The notes: generated by a model from the sequence alone, not told the origin. Shown: positions 1 to 6,246, counted from the stretch's first letter. The stretch is DNA of 7,822 nt from CAYYHA01 sp964471535 (GCA_964471535.1 CAYYHA010000205.1:1-7822); one strand, 5' to 3'. Made by a program: numbers and translations.

Positions 1-730
1 CATCGGTGCTCGCACCGCGCACGTAGAAGTCCTCGTGGTGGGTGTGGCGGGTGAGGTCGACCGCCCGCCCCGCCTCGATGGCCACCGAGTAGAGGTTGCC
101 CACCCCTTCGCAGTCGCTGATGAAGTAGAGGCGCTCGCCCACCCACATCGGGCGGGTGAGGTTTCCCTCGAGTTCGTCCATCCGGCGAAAGGCACCCTCC
201 CCCGTGGGATCGATCCACAGCACGCCCGCGGTCCCCCCGCGGTATCGCTTCCAGCGTGCCGGATCCTTCGTGTTTCGACCGAGCACCACCGCACCGCCGG
301 GTCCTCCGGTCGCAAGCGACAGCGCGGGTCCCAGGTCGAGCCGCTGGGGCTGCACCTCGTCGATTCCGATCTCGTGGATCCACGCACGGTGTCGGAAGGG
401 CTGCCCCGCCGCGGAGACGAAGCGGACCCGACCGGCCTCGCTCCAGCCGATGACCTCGCACGCGTCGCCGAGGTAGGTGAGGCGGCGTACCTCGCCGCCA
501 CCGCCCGGCATCAGCCACACCTCACTGCCCCCCTCGTCGGTGCTGGTGAAGGCAATCCAGGCGCCGTCGGGCGAGAGCCGAGGGCCGCGGCACGCCCCGA
601 GGGAAGCGGTGAGCCGGCGGGCGATGCCCCCGCCGGCAGAGACGGCGAAGAGGTCGTCTTCGCTCACGAAGACGAGGGTGTCGCCACAGATCGTGGGATC
701 CCGATAGTAGCCTGCGGTACTCGCCTGCAT
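1..730 (-). CDS. Tricorn protease homolog, N-terminal part (runs off the left edge)
   Basis: Reading leftward from an ATG at 730-728, the frame stays open for 243 codons to the window edge, so the gene is partial at its 3' end. A ribosome site AAAGGTG (742-736) lies 5 nt upstream. The protein starts without a signal peptide, so it is probably cytoplasmic. It shows the six-bladed beta-propeller that opens tricorn proteases: DDLFAV at 25-30, GGIARRLT at 34-41, LSPDGAWIAFTS at 52-63, EVRRLTY at 80-86, WKRYRGGTAG at 160-169, LYFISDCEGVGNLYS at 201-215 and RHTHHEDFYVR at 228-238. Tricorn proteins usually run to about 1,050-1,080 residues: propellers, then a PDZ domain and a serine protease core that cuts proteasome or Clp-derived peptides into smaller pieces. 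The catalytic half lies outside the window, so activity cannot be judged. The main alternative, a TolB-like propeller, is disfavoured by the WKRYRGGTAG block, which is typical of tricorn. Confidence 0.88.
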   Translation of the reverse strand, partial: MQASTAGYYRDPTICGDTLVFVSEDDLFAVSAGGGIARRLTASLGACRGPRLSPDGAWIAFTSTDEGGSEVWLMPGGGGEVRRLTYLGDACEVIGWSEAGRVRFVSAAGQPFRHRAWIHEIGIDEVQPQRLDLGPALSLATGGPGGAVVLGRNTKDPARWKRYRGGTAGVLWIDPTGEGAFRRMDELEGNLTRPMWVGERLYFISDCEGVGNLYSVAIEAGRAVDLTRHTHHEDFYVRGASTD

Positions 731-750
731 CGGCGCACCTTTAGCAGCGC

Positions 751-774
751 CGGGGGCGGGGCCGCCAGCCCCCG
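751..774 (-). repeat. Inverted repeat, 7-bp arms, just upstream of the tricorn ribosome site
   Basis: CGGGGGC (751-757) and GCCCCCG (768-774) are perfect complements around a 10-nt loop. On the minus-strand transcript the hairpin would sit 8 nt before the ribosome site of the tricorn homolog. It could influence ribosome access, but in GC-rich DNA such arms also arise by chance. Confidence 0.4.
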
Positions 775-783
775 CGACCCTGG

Positions 784-810
784 GGAGCGAAGACCCCGGG
801 TCGCCGCTCC
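784..810 (-). repeat. Long hairpin in the tricorn leader
   Basis: GGAGCG (784-789) pairs with CGCTCC (805-810). Inside, after an AA/GC internal loop, GACCC (792-796) pairs with GGGTC (798-802). The result is an 11-bp interrupted stem. No T-run follows on the minus strand, so it is not a standard intrinsic terminator. It may be part of a structured leader or a Rho-independent pause site. Confidence 0.45.
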
Positions 811-863
811 ACACCCTTGCGAAAACGCGGACTTAGGCGTGGCCTGCGCCTTGCACAGCCTAC

Positions 864-879
864 GCATCGGGCCCGATGC
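864..879. repeat. Perfect 16-bp palindrome
   Basis: The bases 864-879 read GCATCGGGCCCGATGC, identical on both strands with no spacer. A spacer-free palindrome of this length suits a dimeric DNA-binding protein better than an RNA hairpin. It lies about 135 bp upstream of the tricorn start and about 70 bp downstream of a possible minus-strand -10 box (953-948). A partial copy of one half, with CGTATCGGGTCC, appears at 929-940. Confidence 0.5.
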
Positions 880-947
880 CCGACCGTCTGCGCGAAAACG
901 GGAGGCCACCACACACGCGCGACGGTGCCGTATCGGGTCCTTTTTCT

Positions 948-953
948 ATTGTA
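948..953 (-). promoter_or_regulatory. Possible -10 box for the tricorn homolog
   Basis: The minus strand reads TACAAT here, five of six matches to the sigma-70 -10 consensus and one of the few AT-rich spots in the region. No convincing -35 hexamer lies at the right distance. The predicted leader would be a little over 200 nt. Weak evidence on its own. Confidence 0.25.
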
Positions 954-1028
954 GCGCAGTGGCGCCCCTTTGGGGGTGGCTTCGCTGCGGCTCTCGCATC
1001 CACCCGCGGACGGCGGCAAGCCGGCGGC

Positions 1029-2300
1029 CTACTGCGTCACATAGAAGAAGGCGAGGCACATCTCGTCGTGCGTCCCTTCCCCAAAGGTGACGATGCGATC
1101 GGTCGGATTGTCCCAGGTGCACTCGATCCGCACCTTCGAGTGGGGGGGAAGCTCGATGCCGACGTCGGTGTCGTACATGTAGAGCTGCTGCCAGTTGAAG
1201 TCCCAGCGGGGAATGTCGATGAGGCACAGCTCCTCGCCGCCGGGCAGCTCGGCCTGAATCCGAATGGAGCGGCCGAGCTGGTGCATGTGCGGCAGGACCC
1301 CCCACAGCCGCAAGGGGGTGTTGCCGGTGTCCTGATCGAAGGCATACGTGTAGCCCTCGGCGCCTGAAGGGATGGCGAAGCCGAAGTTGAGCACGATGGG
1401 GAGCTGTGCCGGCTTCGACACCGGCGTCTTCGCGAACTGCAGCTTCAGGCGGGTGCGATCGGGCACGGGATCGGTGGCATCGAAGTTGTAGTGCACCTGC
1501 ATCGCGATGACCTCGTTGGGCTCGAGGCGGATGCCCGTGCCGGCGGGGTACTCGATGGCGGGTTGGCCCGGCACCCAGACCCCGAGCACCTCGAAGCTTC
1601 CGTTCACCCCCGAGTCGCCGTAGCAGGTCCACCCCGGCCCGGGCGTCTCGGCGTCCTTCTTTTGTGCGGCCTCGCGGTCGACGATGAAGAGGACCACGTG
1701 GTGCACCATGGCAGCCACCCCGGGGACCACATCGAGGCCGATGACGTCGGCCGGGACGGTGAGACCGGGATCGACCACCAGACAGTGGTAGTCGTCACGC
1801 TTCGACTGCGCATTGGGCGTGTAGTCGACGCCGGCATCCAACTCTGCGTCCACCCAGTCGAGACCGGGCAGGTCCTCAGGGGGCGGCGGTGCATCGGCGG
1901 GGTCGCCCTCGGGCGCTCCCTGCTCGGCCCAGGCGCGGAAGACGGCGATCGCGTCTGCATCGATGCGCCGCTCGCGCCGGAAGCTGCCGCATCCGGGCGC
2001 CGGCAGCCAAGGGGGCATGACGCCCCGTTCCACCGCCGACGCCATCGAGGCGGCAAACGGCACCGCGTCCTCGTAGCGGTCGAGCGAGAAGGGCCCGATG
2101 CCTCCCGTCGTGTGACAGGTCTGGCACTCGGTCTGCACGATGGGCAAGACGTCCCGGTACCAGGTCACCGGGGGCCCGCCGTCGCCACCTCCGCCGTCGA
2201 GCCCCCCGCCGGTCCCGCCATCGGGCAGGCCGGTCTCAGCGACGGGACATCCAAGCACACAGGCCGCCAAAGCGGGCGCCAACCACCGAAGCGCTCTCAT
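1029..2300 (-). CDS. Lipoprotein with cytochrome c domain fused to PHM-like type II copper monooxygenase
   Basis: 423 residues, ATG at 2300-2298, with a strong ribosome site GGAGGAG (2311-2305) 4 nt away. Residues 1-17 form a lipoprotein signal ending VLGC, so Cys18 would be lipidated, and a Gly/Asp-rich linker (28-43) follows. CQTCH at 59-63 is a c-type haem site, and Met95 in GVMPPW is a candidate axial ligand. The rest resembles peptidylglycine alpha-hydroxylating monooxygenase and dopamine beta-monooxygenase. The His pair 200-201 plus His270 (MQVHYN) match the CuH site; His338 and His340 (LPHMHQLG) plus Met414 (DEMC) match the CuM site. All six copper ligands are therefore present. Known members hydroxylate a C-H bond using O2 and two single electrons, normally from ascorbate. 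Here the cytochrome domain may supply the electrons in the periplasm or at the outer membrane (inference). The substrate is unknown. The gene stands alone, divergent from the aldehyde dehydrogenase. Confidence 0.88.
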   Translation of the reverse strand: MRALRWLAPALAACVLGCPVAETGLPDGGTGGGLDGGGGDGGPPVTWYRDVLPIVQTECQTCHTTGGIGPFSLDRYEDAVPFAASMASAVERGVMPPWLPAPGCGSFRRERRIDADAIAVFRAWAEQGAPEGDPADAPPPPEDLPGLDWVDAELDAGVDYTPNAQSKRDDYHCLVVDPGLTVPADVIGLDVVPGVAAMVHHVVLFIVDREAAQKKDAETPGPGWTCYGDSGVNGSFEVLGVWVPGQPAIEYPAGTGIRLEPNEVIAMQVHYNFDATDPVPDRTRLKLQFAKTPVSKPAQLPIVLNFGFAIPSGAEGYTYAFDQDTGNTPLRLWGVLPHMHQLGRSIRIQAELPGGEELCLIDIPRWDFNWQQLYMYDTDVGIELPPHSKVRIECTWDNPTDRIVTFGEGTHDEMCLAFFYVTQ

Positions 2301-2324
2301 CGGGCTCCTCCCATGGGTGCATGC

Positions 2325-2330
2325 ATCCTA
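2325..2330 (-). promoter_or_regulatory. Possible -10 box for the copper monooxygenase lipoprotein
   Basis: The minus strand reads TAGGAT, four of six matches to the -10 consensus, about 25 bp upstream of the ATG at 2300. It would give a short leader holding the GGAGGAG ribosome site. No clear -35 was found. It sits beside the 8-bp palindrome TGCATGCA (2318-2325). Confidence 0.25.
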
Positions 2331-2394
2331 ACAGAGACGGACACGGCACCCGCCATGGGGCGGCAAGCTTCGTAAGGCCGCGGCAGCCGGCCCG

Positions 2395-2422
2395 TTGACC
2401 CCTTGGGGGGCTGCGGTCTACC
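2395..2422 (+). promoter_or_regulatory. Probable sigma-70-type promoter of the aldehyde dehydrogenase operon
   Basis: TTGACC at 2395-2400 matches five of six -35 positions. TCTACC at 2417-2422, after a 16-bp spacer, is a weak -10 of the sort common in GC-rich genomes. Transcription would begin near 2429, just before the hairpin at 2433-2460, leaving a leader of about 50 nt before the GTG at 2478. Confidence 0.5.
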
Positions 2423-2432
2423 GTCTGCCGCC

Positions 2433-2460
2433 CCGAGCGGGGCCGAGCAGGCCCGCTCGG
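2433..2460 (+). repeat. 9-bp hairpin or operator between promoter and ribosome site of the aldehyde dehydrogenase gene
   Basis: CCGAGCGGG (2433-2441) and CCCGCTCGG (2452-2460) are perfect complements around a 10-nt loop. The right arm ends 3 nt before the ribosome site AAGGAGG (2464-2470). The position fits either a repressor operator just downstream of the promoter or an RNA hairpin that shapes translation of the operon. Confidence 0.5.
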
Positions 2461-2463
2461 CCG

Positions 2464-2470
2464 AAGGAGG
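2464..2470 (+). promoter_or_regulatory. Ribosome binding site that fixes the aldehyde dehydrogenase start
   Basis: AAGGAGG lies 7 nt before GTG at 2478. The frame is open further upstream to a TTG at 2403, but that start has no ribosome site, would lie within the probable promoter and would add 25 residues atypical of the family. GTG 2478 is therefore preferred. Confidence 0.85.
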
Positions 2471-2477
2471 TACAGCC

Positions 2478-3929
2478 GTGAGCGAGATCCGCCGGACGCA
2501 GCTGTTCATCGACGGAGAGTGGGTGGACGCGGAGGGGGGTGCGACCCTCGAGGACATCGACCCTGCGACCGAGGAGGTCATCGCCCGGGTGGCCAAGGCC
2601 TCCCGCGCCGACGCCGAGCGCGCGGTGGCTGCGGCGCGCCGTGCCTTCGACGACGGCCGCTGGAGCGGCCTGGATGCGGGAAAGCGGGCCCGCGTGCTGT
2701 GGAAGATCGCCGAGGGCATCGAGGCCCGCCTCGGTGCACTCGCGGCGCTGGAGACGAAGGATACGGGTAAGACGCTCTTCGACTCGGGGAAGATCGAGAT
2801 CCCCTTTGCGGCCGAGCTCTTCCGCTACTACGCCGGCTGGGCCACGAAGATCCACGGCACGACGCGCACCAACAAACCAGGCGCCTTCCTCTACACCCTG
2901 CGCCAGCCGGTGGGCGTCGTCGGCGCCATCGTGCCGTGGAACTTTCCCCTCCTGATGGCCACCTGGAAGGTGGCGCCGGCGCTGGCTGCCGGCTGCACGG
3001 TCGTCCTCAAGCCCTCGGAGCTGACGCCCCTGACCGCCCTGGCCCTGGCCGAGATCGCCCAGGAGGCCGGCCTGCCCGACGGGGTCCTCAACGTCGTCCC
3101 AGGTCCTGGCGCCGAGGCGGGGCAGGCGCTCGTCGACTCGCCCCTCGTGGACAAGATCGCGTTTACCGGCTCGACGGCGGTGGGGCGACGGCTGATGCAG
3201 GGCGCTGCGGAGACGATGAAGCGCATCAGCCTCGAACTCGGCGGCAAGAGCGCCAACATCGTCTTCGAGGACGCCGACCCCAAGGGCGCGATTCGAGCCG
3301 CCCTCACCGGCATCTTCTACAACAAGGGTGAGGTGTGTGCCGCCGGGTCGCGCCTCCTCGTCCACCGCTCCCGCTACGACGAGGTGGCCGAGAAGGTGGC
3401 GGAGAAGGCCGCATCGTTGAAGGTGGGGGACCCGACGGCCAAGGACACACGAATGGGTCCCGTCGTCTCCCGCACGCAGCTCGAGAAGGTCCTCTCCTAC
3501 ATCGAAGCGGGCAAGGCCGAGGGCGCCAAGCTCCTCGCCGGCGGCGCGCGGGCCGACGTGGGAGGACGCGGGTTCTACGTGCAGCCCACCGTCTTCGGCG
3601 AGGTGAAGAACGAGATGCGGATCGCACGGGAGGAGATCTTCGGCCCGGTGCTGGCCATCGTGCCCTTCGAGGACGAGGCGGAGGCCATCGCGCTCGCAAA
3701 CGACAACCCCTACGGCCTCGCGGCCGCCGTGCACACCCGAGACGTGGCGCGCGCCCACCGGGTGGCGGCGGCCCTGCAGGCCGGAACGGTGTGGGTGAAC
3801 ACCTACAACCTCTACGACCCGGATCTGCCCTTCGGCGGCTTCAAAGAGTCCGGCTTCGGTCGGGACCTCGGTGCCGAAGCCCTCGATGGTTACCTGGAGA
3901 CGAAGAGCGTCTGGGTGGACCTCGGCTGA
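2478..3929 (+). CDS. NAD(P)-dependent aldehyde dehydrogenase
   Basis: 483 residues from GTG 2478, close to the family's usual length of about 480-500. It oxidises an aldehyde to the carboxylic acid in the cytoplasm with NAD or NADP. Conserved blocks in order: PWNFP at 153-157 (Asn155 in the oxyanion hole), KPSE at 178-181, FTGST at 229-233 (cofactor binding), LELGGKS at 252-258 (general base Glu253), GEVCAAGSR at 284-292 (nucleophile Cys287), EEIFGPV at 385-391 and PFGGFKESGFGRDLG at 451-465. All catalytic residues are intact. The overall pattern is that of the broad ALDH2/betaine aldehyde dehydrogenase group, so the substrate cannot be named from sequence. A crotonase gene follows after 50 bp on the same strand, consistent with an operon that handles an aldehyde and an acyl-CoA. 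Lys178, Ser180 and Glu181 fit NAD-type binding, but specificity is uncertain. Confidence 0.95.
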   Translation: MSEIRRTQLFIDGEWVDAEGGATLEDIDPATEEVIARVAKASRADAERAVAAARRAFDDGRWSGLDAGKRARVLWKIAEGIEARLGALAALETKDTGKTLFDSGKIEIPFAAELFRYYAGWATKIHGTTRTNKPGAFLYTLRQPVGVVGAIVPWNFPLLMATWKVAPALAAGCTVVLKPSELTPLTALALAEIAQEAGLPDGVLNVVPGPGAEAGQALVDSPLVDKIAFTGSTAVGRRLMQGAAETMKRISLELGGKSANIVFEDADPKGAIRAALTGIFYNKGEVCAAGSRLLVHRSRYDEVAEKVAEKAASLKVGDPTAKDTRMGPVVSRTQLEKVLSYIEAGKAEGAKLLAGGARADVGGRGFYVQPTVFGEVKNEMRIAREEIFGPVLAIVPFEDEAEAIALANDNPYGLAAAVHTRDVARAHRVAAALQAGTVWVNTYNLYDPDLPFGGFKESGFGRDLGAEALDGYLETKSVWVDLG

Positions 3930-3979
3930 GGGCCCGCGCCCAGGCCTGTGCCGGTATCTCGCGCGAGAGGGGAACGACG

Positions 3980-4777
3980 ATGACGACACGACTGGTGGAG
4001 ACGGAGAAAGACGGCCCGGTGGCGGTGATCACCCTCTGCAATCCGCCGGCGAACACCTACAGCTACGAGATGATGCGGCAGCTCGACGAGGCCATCCTCG
4101 CGGCCCGCTTCGATCCCGAGGTGCACGCCCTCGTCGTCACCGGCCTTGGTGAGAAGTTCTTCTGCGCCGGAGCCGACATTGGGATGCTGCAATCCTCGGA
4201 TCCCACCTACAAGTACTACTTCTGCCTGCATGCCAACGAGACGATGCTCCGGCTGGAGCAGACGCCGAAGATCGTGATCGCAGCGATCAACGGGCACTGC
4301 GTGGGCGGGGGGCTGGAGATCGCACTCGCCTGCGATCTGCGAATCGTGCGCGCGGGCGGCGGAAAGCTGGGCCTACCCGAGGTGAAGCTTGGGGTGCTCC
4401 CCGGAACCGGTGGCACGCAGCGGCTCGCCCGTGTGGTGGGGAAGGCGAAGGCCATCGAGCTGATGGCCGAGGGTGAGAACTTCGATCAAGAGACGGCGCT
4501 CGCCCTCGGGCTCGTCAACAAGCGCTTCGAAGCGGCGTCGGCTGACGACTTCTTGGGGCAGGTGGTCGACTACGCGAAGTCGCTGTGCCCACCGAGCCAC
4601 GCGGCAAAGGCGGTGGGGCACATCAAGCGCGCGGTGCAGACCGGCGCCGAGGTCGGGTTGGAGCAGGGTCTCGCACTCGAGCGCGAGCTTCAACAGCGCC
4701 TCTTCGAGAGCGAGGACGCGCGCGAAGGACTGGCCGCATTCGCCGAGAAGCGGGCACCTCGCTTCACGGGACGGTAG
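3980..4777 (+). CDS. Enoyl-CoA hydratase/isomerase (crotonase) family protein
   Basis: 265 residues from ATG 3980, a normal crotonase length. The purine-rich site GAGAGGGGA (3965-3973) precedes it. The frame is open far upstream inside the aldehyde dehydrogenase gene, but that stretch is Arg/Gly-rich shadow sequence, so the ATG after the ribosome site is the start. Features of the fold: FCAGADI at 61-67 and NGHCVGGGLEIALACD at 104-119 build the oxyanion hole for the CoA thioester; Glu113 and Glu134 (LPEVKLG) align with the two catalytic glutamates, Glu144 and Glu164, of rat mitochondrial enoyl-CoA hydratase; PGTGGTQRL at 141-149 is the usual block after them. Both glutamates being kept favours true hydratase activity on 2-enoyl-CoA, as in beta-oxidation or related acyl-CoA breakdown. 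Isomerase or another crotonase reaction remains possible. A 12-bp palindrome (3957-3968) overlaps the ribosome site. Probably co-transcribed with the aldehyde dehydrogenase 50 bp upstream. Confidence 0.93.
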   Translation: MTTRLVETEKDGPVAVITLCNPPANTYSYEMMRQLDEAILAARFDPEVHALVVTGLGEKFFCAGADIGMLQSSDPTYKYYFCLHANETMLRLEQTPKIVIAAINGHCVGGGLEIALACDLRIVRAGGGKLGLPEVKLGVLPGTGGTQRLARVVGKAKAIELMAEGENFDQETALALGLVNKRFEAASADDFLGQVVDYAKSLCPPSHAAKAVGHIKRAVQTGAEVGLEQGLALERELQQRLFESEDAREGLAAFAEKRAPRFTGR

Positions 4778-4808
4778 GTCGGTCCCCTCACGAAGCGGCG
4801 CATCCCTC

Positions 4809-4839
4809 GGCACTGCGCTCGCGACGCAGTGCCCATGCG
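4809..4839. repeat. Perfect 9-bp stem-loop between convergent genes, copy 1 of a palindromic module
   Basis: GGCACTGCG (4809-4817) and CGCAGTGCC (4825-4833) are exact complements around a 7-nt loop. The right arm overlaps GCCCATGCG (4831-4839), which recurs after the second structure. The hairpin starts 31 bp after the crotonase stop and could end transcription from either side, but no T-run follows it on either strand, so a classical intrinsic terminator is not shown. Confidence 0.6.
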
Positions 4840-4846
4840 ACACCCC

Positions 4847-4924
4847 GGGCTCGCAGGCGGGCTCTGGAACAGAGGCTTTCGCCTCGAAGCGCCGGCGGCA
4901 TTGCCGCCCGCGCGAGCCCATGCG
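4847..4924. repeat. Long branched inverted repeat between convergent genes, copy 2 of a palindromic module
   Basis: GGGCTCGC (4847-4854) pairs with GCGAGCCC (4912-4919). Directly inside, after a 2-nt bulge (AG), GCGGGC (4857-4862) pairs with GCCCGC (4906-4911), giving 14 paired positions. The enclosed loop holds a further GAGGC-TTTC-GCCTC hairpin (4872-4885). An alternative hairpin, GGCGGC-ATT-GCCGCC (4894-4908), competes with the inner stem. The end overlaps GCCCATGCG (4916-4924), also found at the end of copy 1. It abuts the ferredoxin stop at 4925. A convergent termination structure or REP-like extragenic repeat is the likeliest role. Confidence 0.6.
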
Positions 4925-5194
<270 letters not shown>

Positions 5195-5220
5195 GACGGC
5201 TTTGCTTCCTTTGCGAGAAT

Positions 5221-6246
5221 TCAGGGTCGAACGACTATCTTTCCGAAGTGCTCGGCCTCCTCGAGCAGACGGTGCCCTTCGGCGATCTCGTCTATCGGGA
5301 GCACTCGGTCGACGATGGGAACGATACGCTTGTGTCCGGCCCAATACAAGACCCGGTCGAGCTCCGCGCGGGTGCCCATTGTCGAACCAAGGATGTCGAT
5401 CTGCTTCGTGAACAGGAGCCGCAGGTCGGTGTGGCCGTGGGGCCCGGTGGTGGCACCACAGGTCACCAGACGACCGCCCTTGCGCAGCGCCTTGACCGAG
5501 AGTTCCCAGGTCGCCTCACCCACGTGTTCGAAGACGATGTCGACTCCCTTGGGGGCAAGGGACCGCAGGCGGGCCTTTGCATCCTCGGTGCGGTAGTTCA
5601 CCACCTCGTCGGCGCCCAGGTCCCGGGCGCGCGCCGCCTTCTCCTCGCTGCTGGTCAGCGCGATGACACGTGCCCCATGGAGCTTGGCGATCTGGATGGC
5701 GGCGACACCGACACCGGCGCTCGCCCCCTGCACGAGCACGGTCTCGTCCAGCCGGAGGCGCGCCCGGGTGACGAGCATGTGCCAGGCGGTGAGGAAGGTC
5801 ACCCCGATGGCCGCGGCCTCCTCCCACGAGAGCCCCTCGGGCTTCTTGAGCAGGTTGCGCTCGGGGACGACGAAGTACTCGGCGCCGGTGCCGTTGCGGT
5901 GCTCGCCGAAGAGGTGGAAGGACTCGCAGAGGTTCTCCTTCCCCTCGAGGCAGGCGCGGCAGCGGGTGCAGAAGTAACCGGCGGAGAGCACCACCTCGTC
6001 CCCGGGCTTCCAGGCGCTCACACCCGGGCCCACCGCGTCGACGACACCGGCGCCGTCGGAGCCGCCGATGTGCGGCAGGGTGAGCTCGAGCCCCTTCCAC
6101 CCCCTTCGCACCCAGACGTCGAGGTGATTGAGGGCGAAGGCCACGGTGCGGACCCGCACCTCGCCCGGTCCTGGCTCGGGCGTCGGGAGCTCGCCGACCT
6201 TCAGAACCTCCCGCCCTCCATGCGCTTCGAAGTAGGCCGCTCTCAT
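5221..6246 (-). CDS. Zinc-type medium-chain dehydrogenase/reductase (quinone oxidoreductase/alcohol dehydrogenase-like)
   Basis: 341 residues, ATG 6246-6244, with AGGTAGG (6257-6251) 4 nt away. A cytoplasmic NAD(P)H-dependent oxidoreductase of the MDR superfamily: GroES-like catalytic domain (about 1-130), Rossmann domain (about 140-290), return to the catalytic domain at the C-terminus. Cys93, Cys96, Cys99 and Cys107 form the structural-zinc lobe. The usual catalytic zinc ligands are altered: ALNHLDVW (38-45) replaces the Cys-containing motif, and GGSDGAG (61-67) replaces GHE. The cofactor loop is VQGASAGVGVAAIQIAK (172-188). Ser199, Ser200 and Lys203 after the second strand would suit NADPH. 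Members of this branch often reduce enones or quinones, or act as uncharacterised alcohol dehydrogenases; the substrate is not predictable. It lies 34 bp after the amidohydrolase and 26 bp before the ferredoxin, a likely operon. Confidence 0.9.
   Translation of the reverse strand: MRAAYFEAHGGREVLKVGELPTPEPGPGEVRVRTVAFALNHLDVWVRRGWKGLELTLPHIGGSDGAGVVDAVGPGVSAWKPGDEVVLSAGYFCTRCRACLEGKENLCESFHLFGEHRNGTGAEYFVVPERNLLKKPEGLSWEEAAAIGVTFLTAWHMLVTRARLRLDETVLVQGASAGVGVAAIQIAKLHGARVIALTSSEEKAARARDLGADEVVNYRTEDAKARLRSLAPKGVDIVFEHVGEATWELSVKALRKGGRLVTCGATTGPHGHTDLRLLFTKQIDILGSTMGTRAELDRVLYWAGHKRIVPIVDRVLPIDEIAEGHRLLEEAEHFGKIVVRP

Larger units (their letters stand above)
731..1028. other. Structured intergenic region upstream of the tricorn homolog
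   Basis: This stretch of about 300 bp separates the stop of the copper monooxygenase gene from the start of the tricorn homolog, both on the minus strand. No open frame in it has both a convincing ribosome site and recognisable protein motifs. It holds several inverted repeats: 7-bp arms at 751-757/768-774; a hairpin at 784-810 (6 bp, a 2x2 internal loop, then 5 bp); and a perfect 16-bp palindrome at 864-879. The 9-mer GCGAAAACG occurs twice, at 819-827 and 892-900. A TACAAT hexamer on the minus strand (953-948) could be a -10 box for the tricorn gene, but I see no good -35 at 16-18 nt. The likely role is a long leader with regulatory or structured-RNA character; this is inference. Confidence 0.5.

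Noticed and set aside
955..989. Imperfect hairpin (CGCAG/CTGCG with an inner CCCC/GGGG) as intrinsic terminator of the copper monooxygenase gene
   Set aside because: On the minus strand it is followed by an A-rich, not T-rich, stretch, so it lacks the U-tract needed for intrinsic termination.
741..1019. Minus-strand open frame of 92 codons in the leader region, Arg/Pro/Val-rich
   Set aside because: Starts with TTG, lacks a ribosome site and has no known domain. It is more likely non-coding structured sequence, though a repeat-derived peptide cannot be excluded.
35..1090. Plus-strand open frame of about 350 codons covering the tricorn homolog and its leader
   Set aside because: The minus strand encodes clear tricorn propeller repeats in 1-730; the plus frame is low-complexity and crosses into the next gene.
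1491..2375. Plus-strand open frame of nearly 300 codons opposite the copper monooxygenase gene
   Set aside because: No motif or ribosome site; the minus strand carries all copper and haem ligands plus a lipoprotein signal.
3335..3979. Extension of the crotonase frame upstream into the aldehyde dehydrogenase gene
   Set aside because: The added residues are Arg/Gly-rich shadow sequence; ATG 3980 has a purine-rich ribosome site and gives the usual crotonase length.
2418..3989. Open frame of over 500 codons on the minus strand, opposite the aldehyde dehydrogenase
   Set aside because: It is rich in Gly, Arg, His and Leu with no recognisable domain, and it lies antisense to a gene with intact family motifs. 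Long antisense frames are expected in GC-rich coding DNA.
5195..5344. N-terminal extension of the ferredoxin to 5344
   Set aside because: It overlaps the dehydrogenase coding region out of frame and has no ferredoxin character; ATG 5194 has its own AAAGGAAG.
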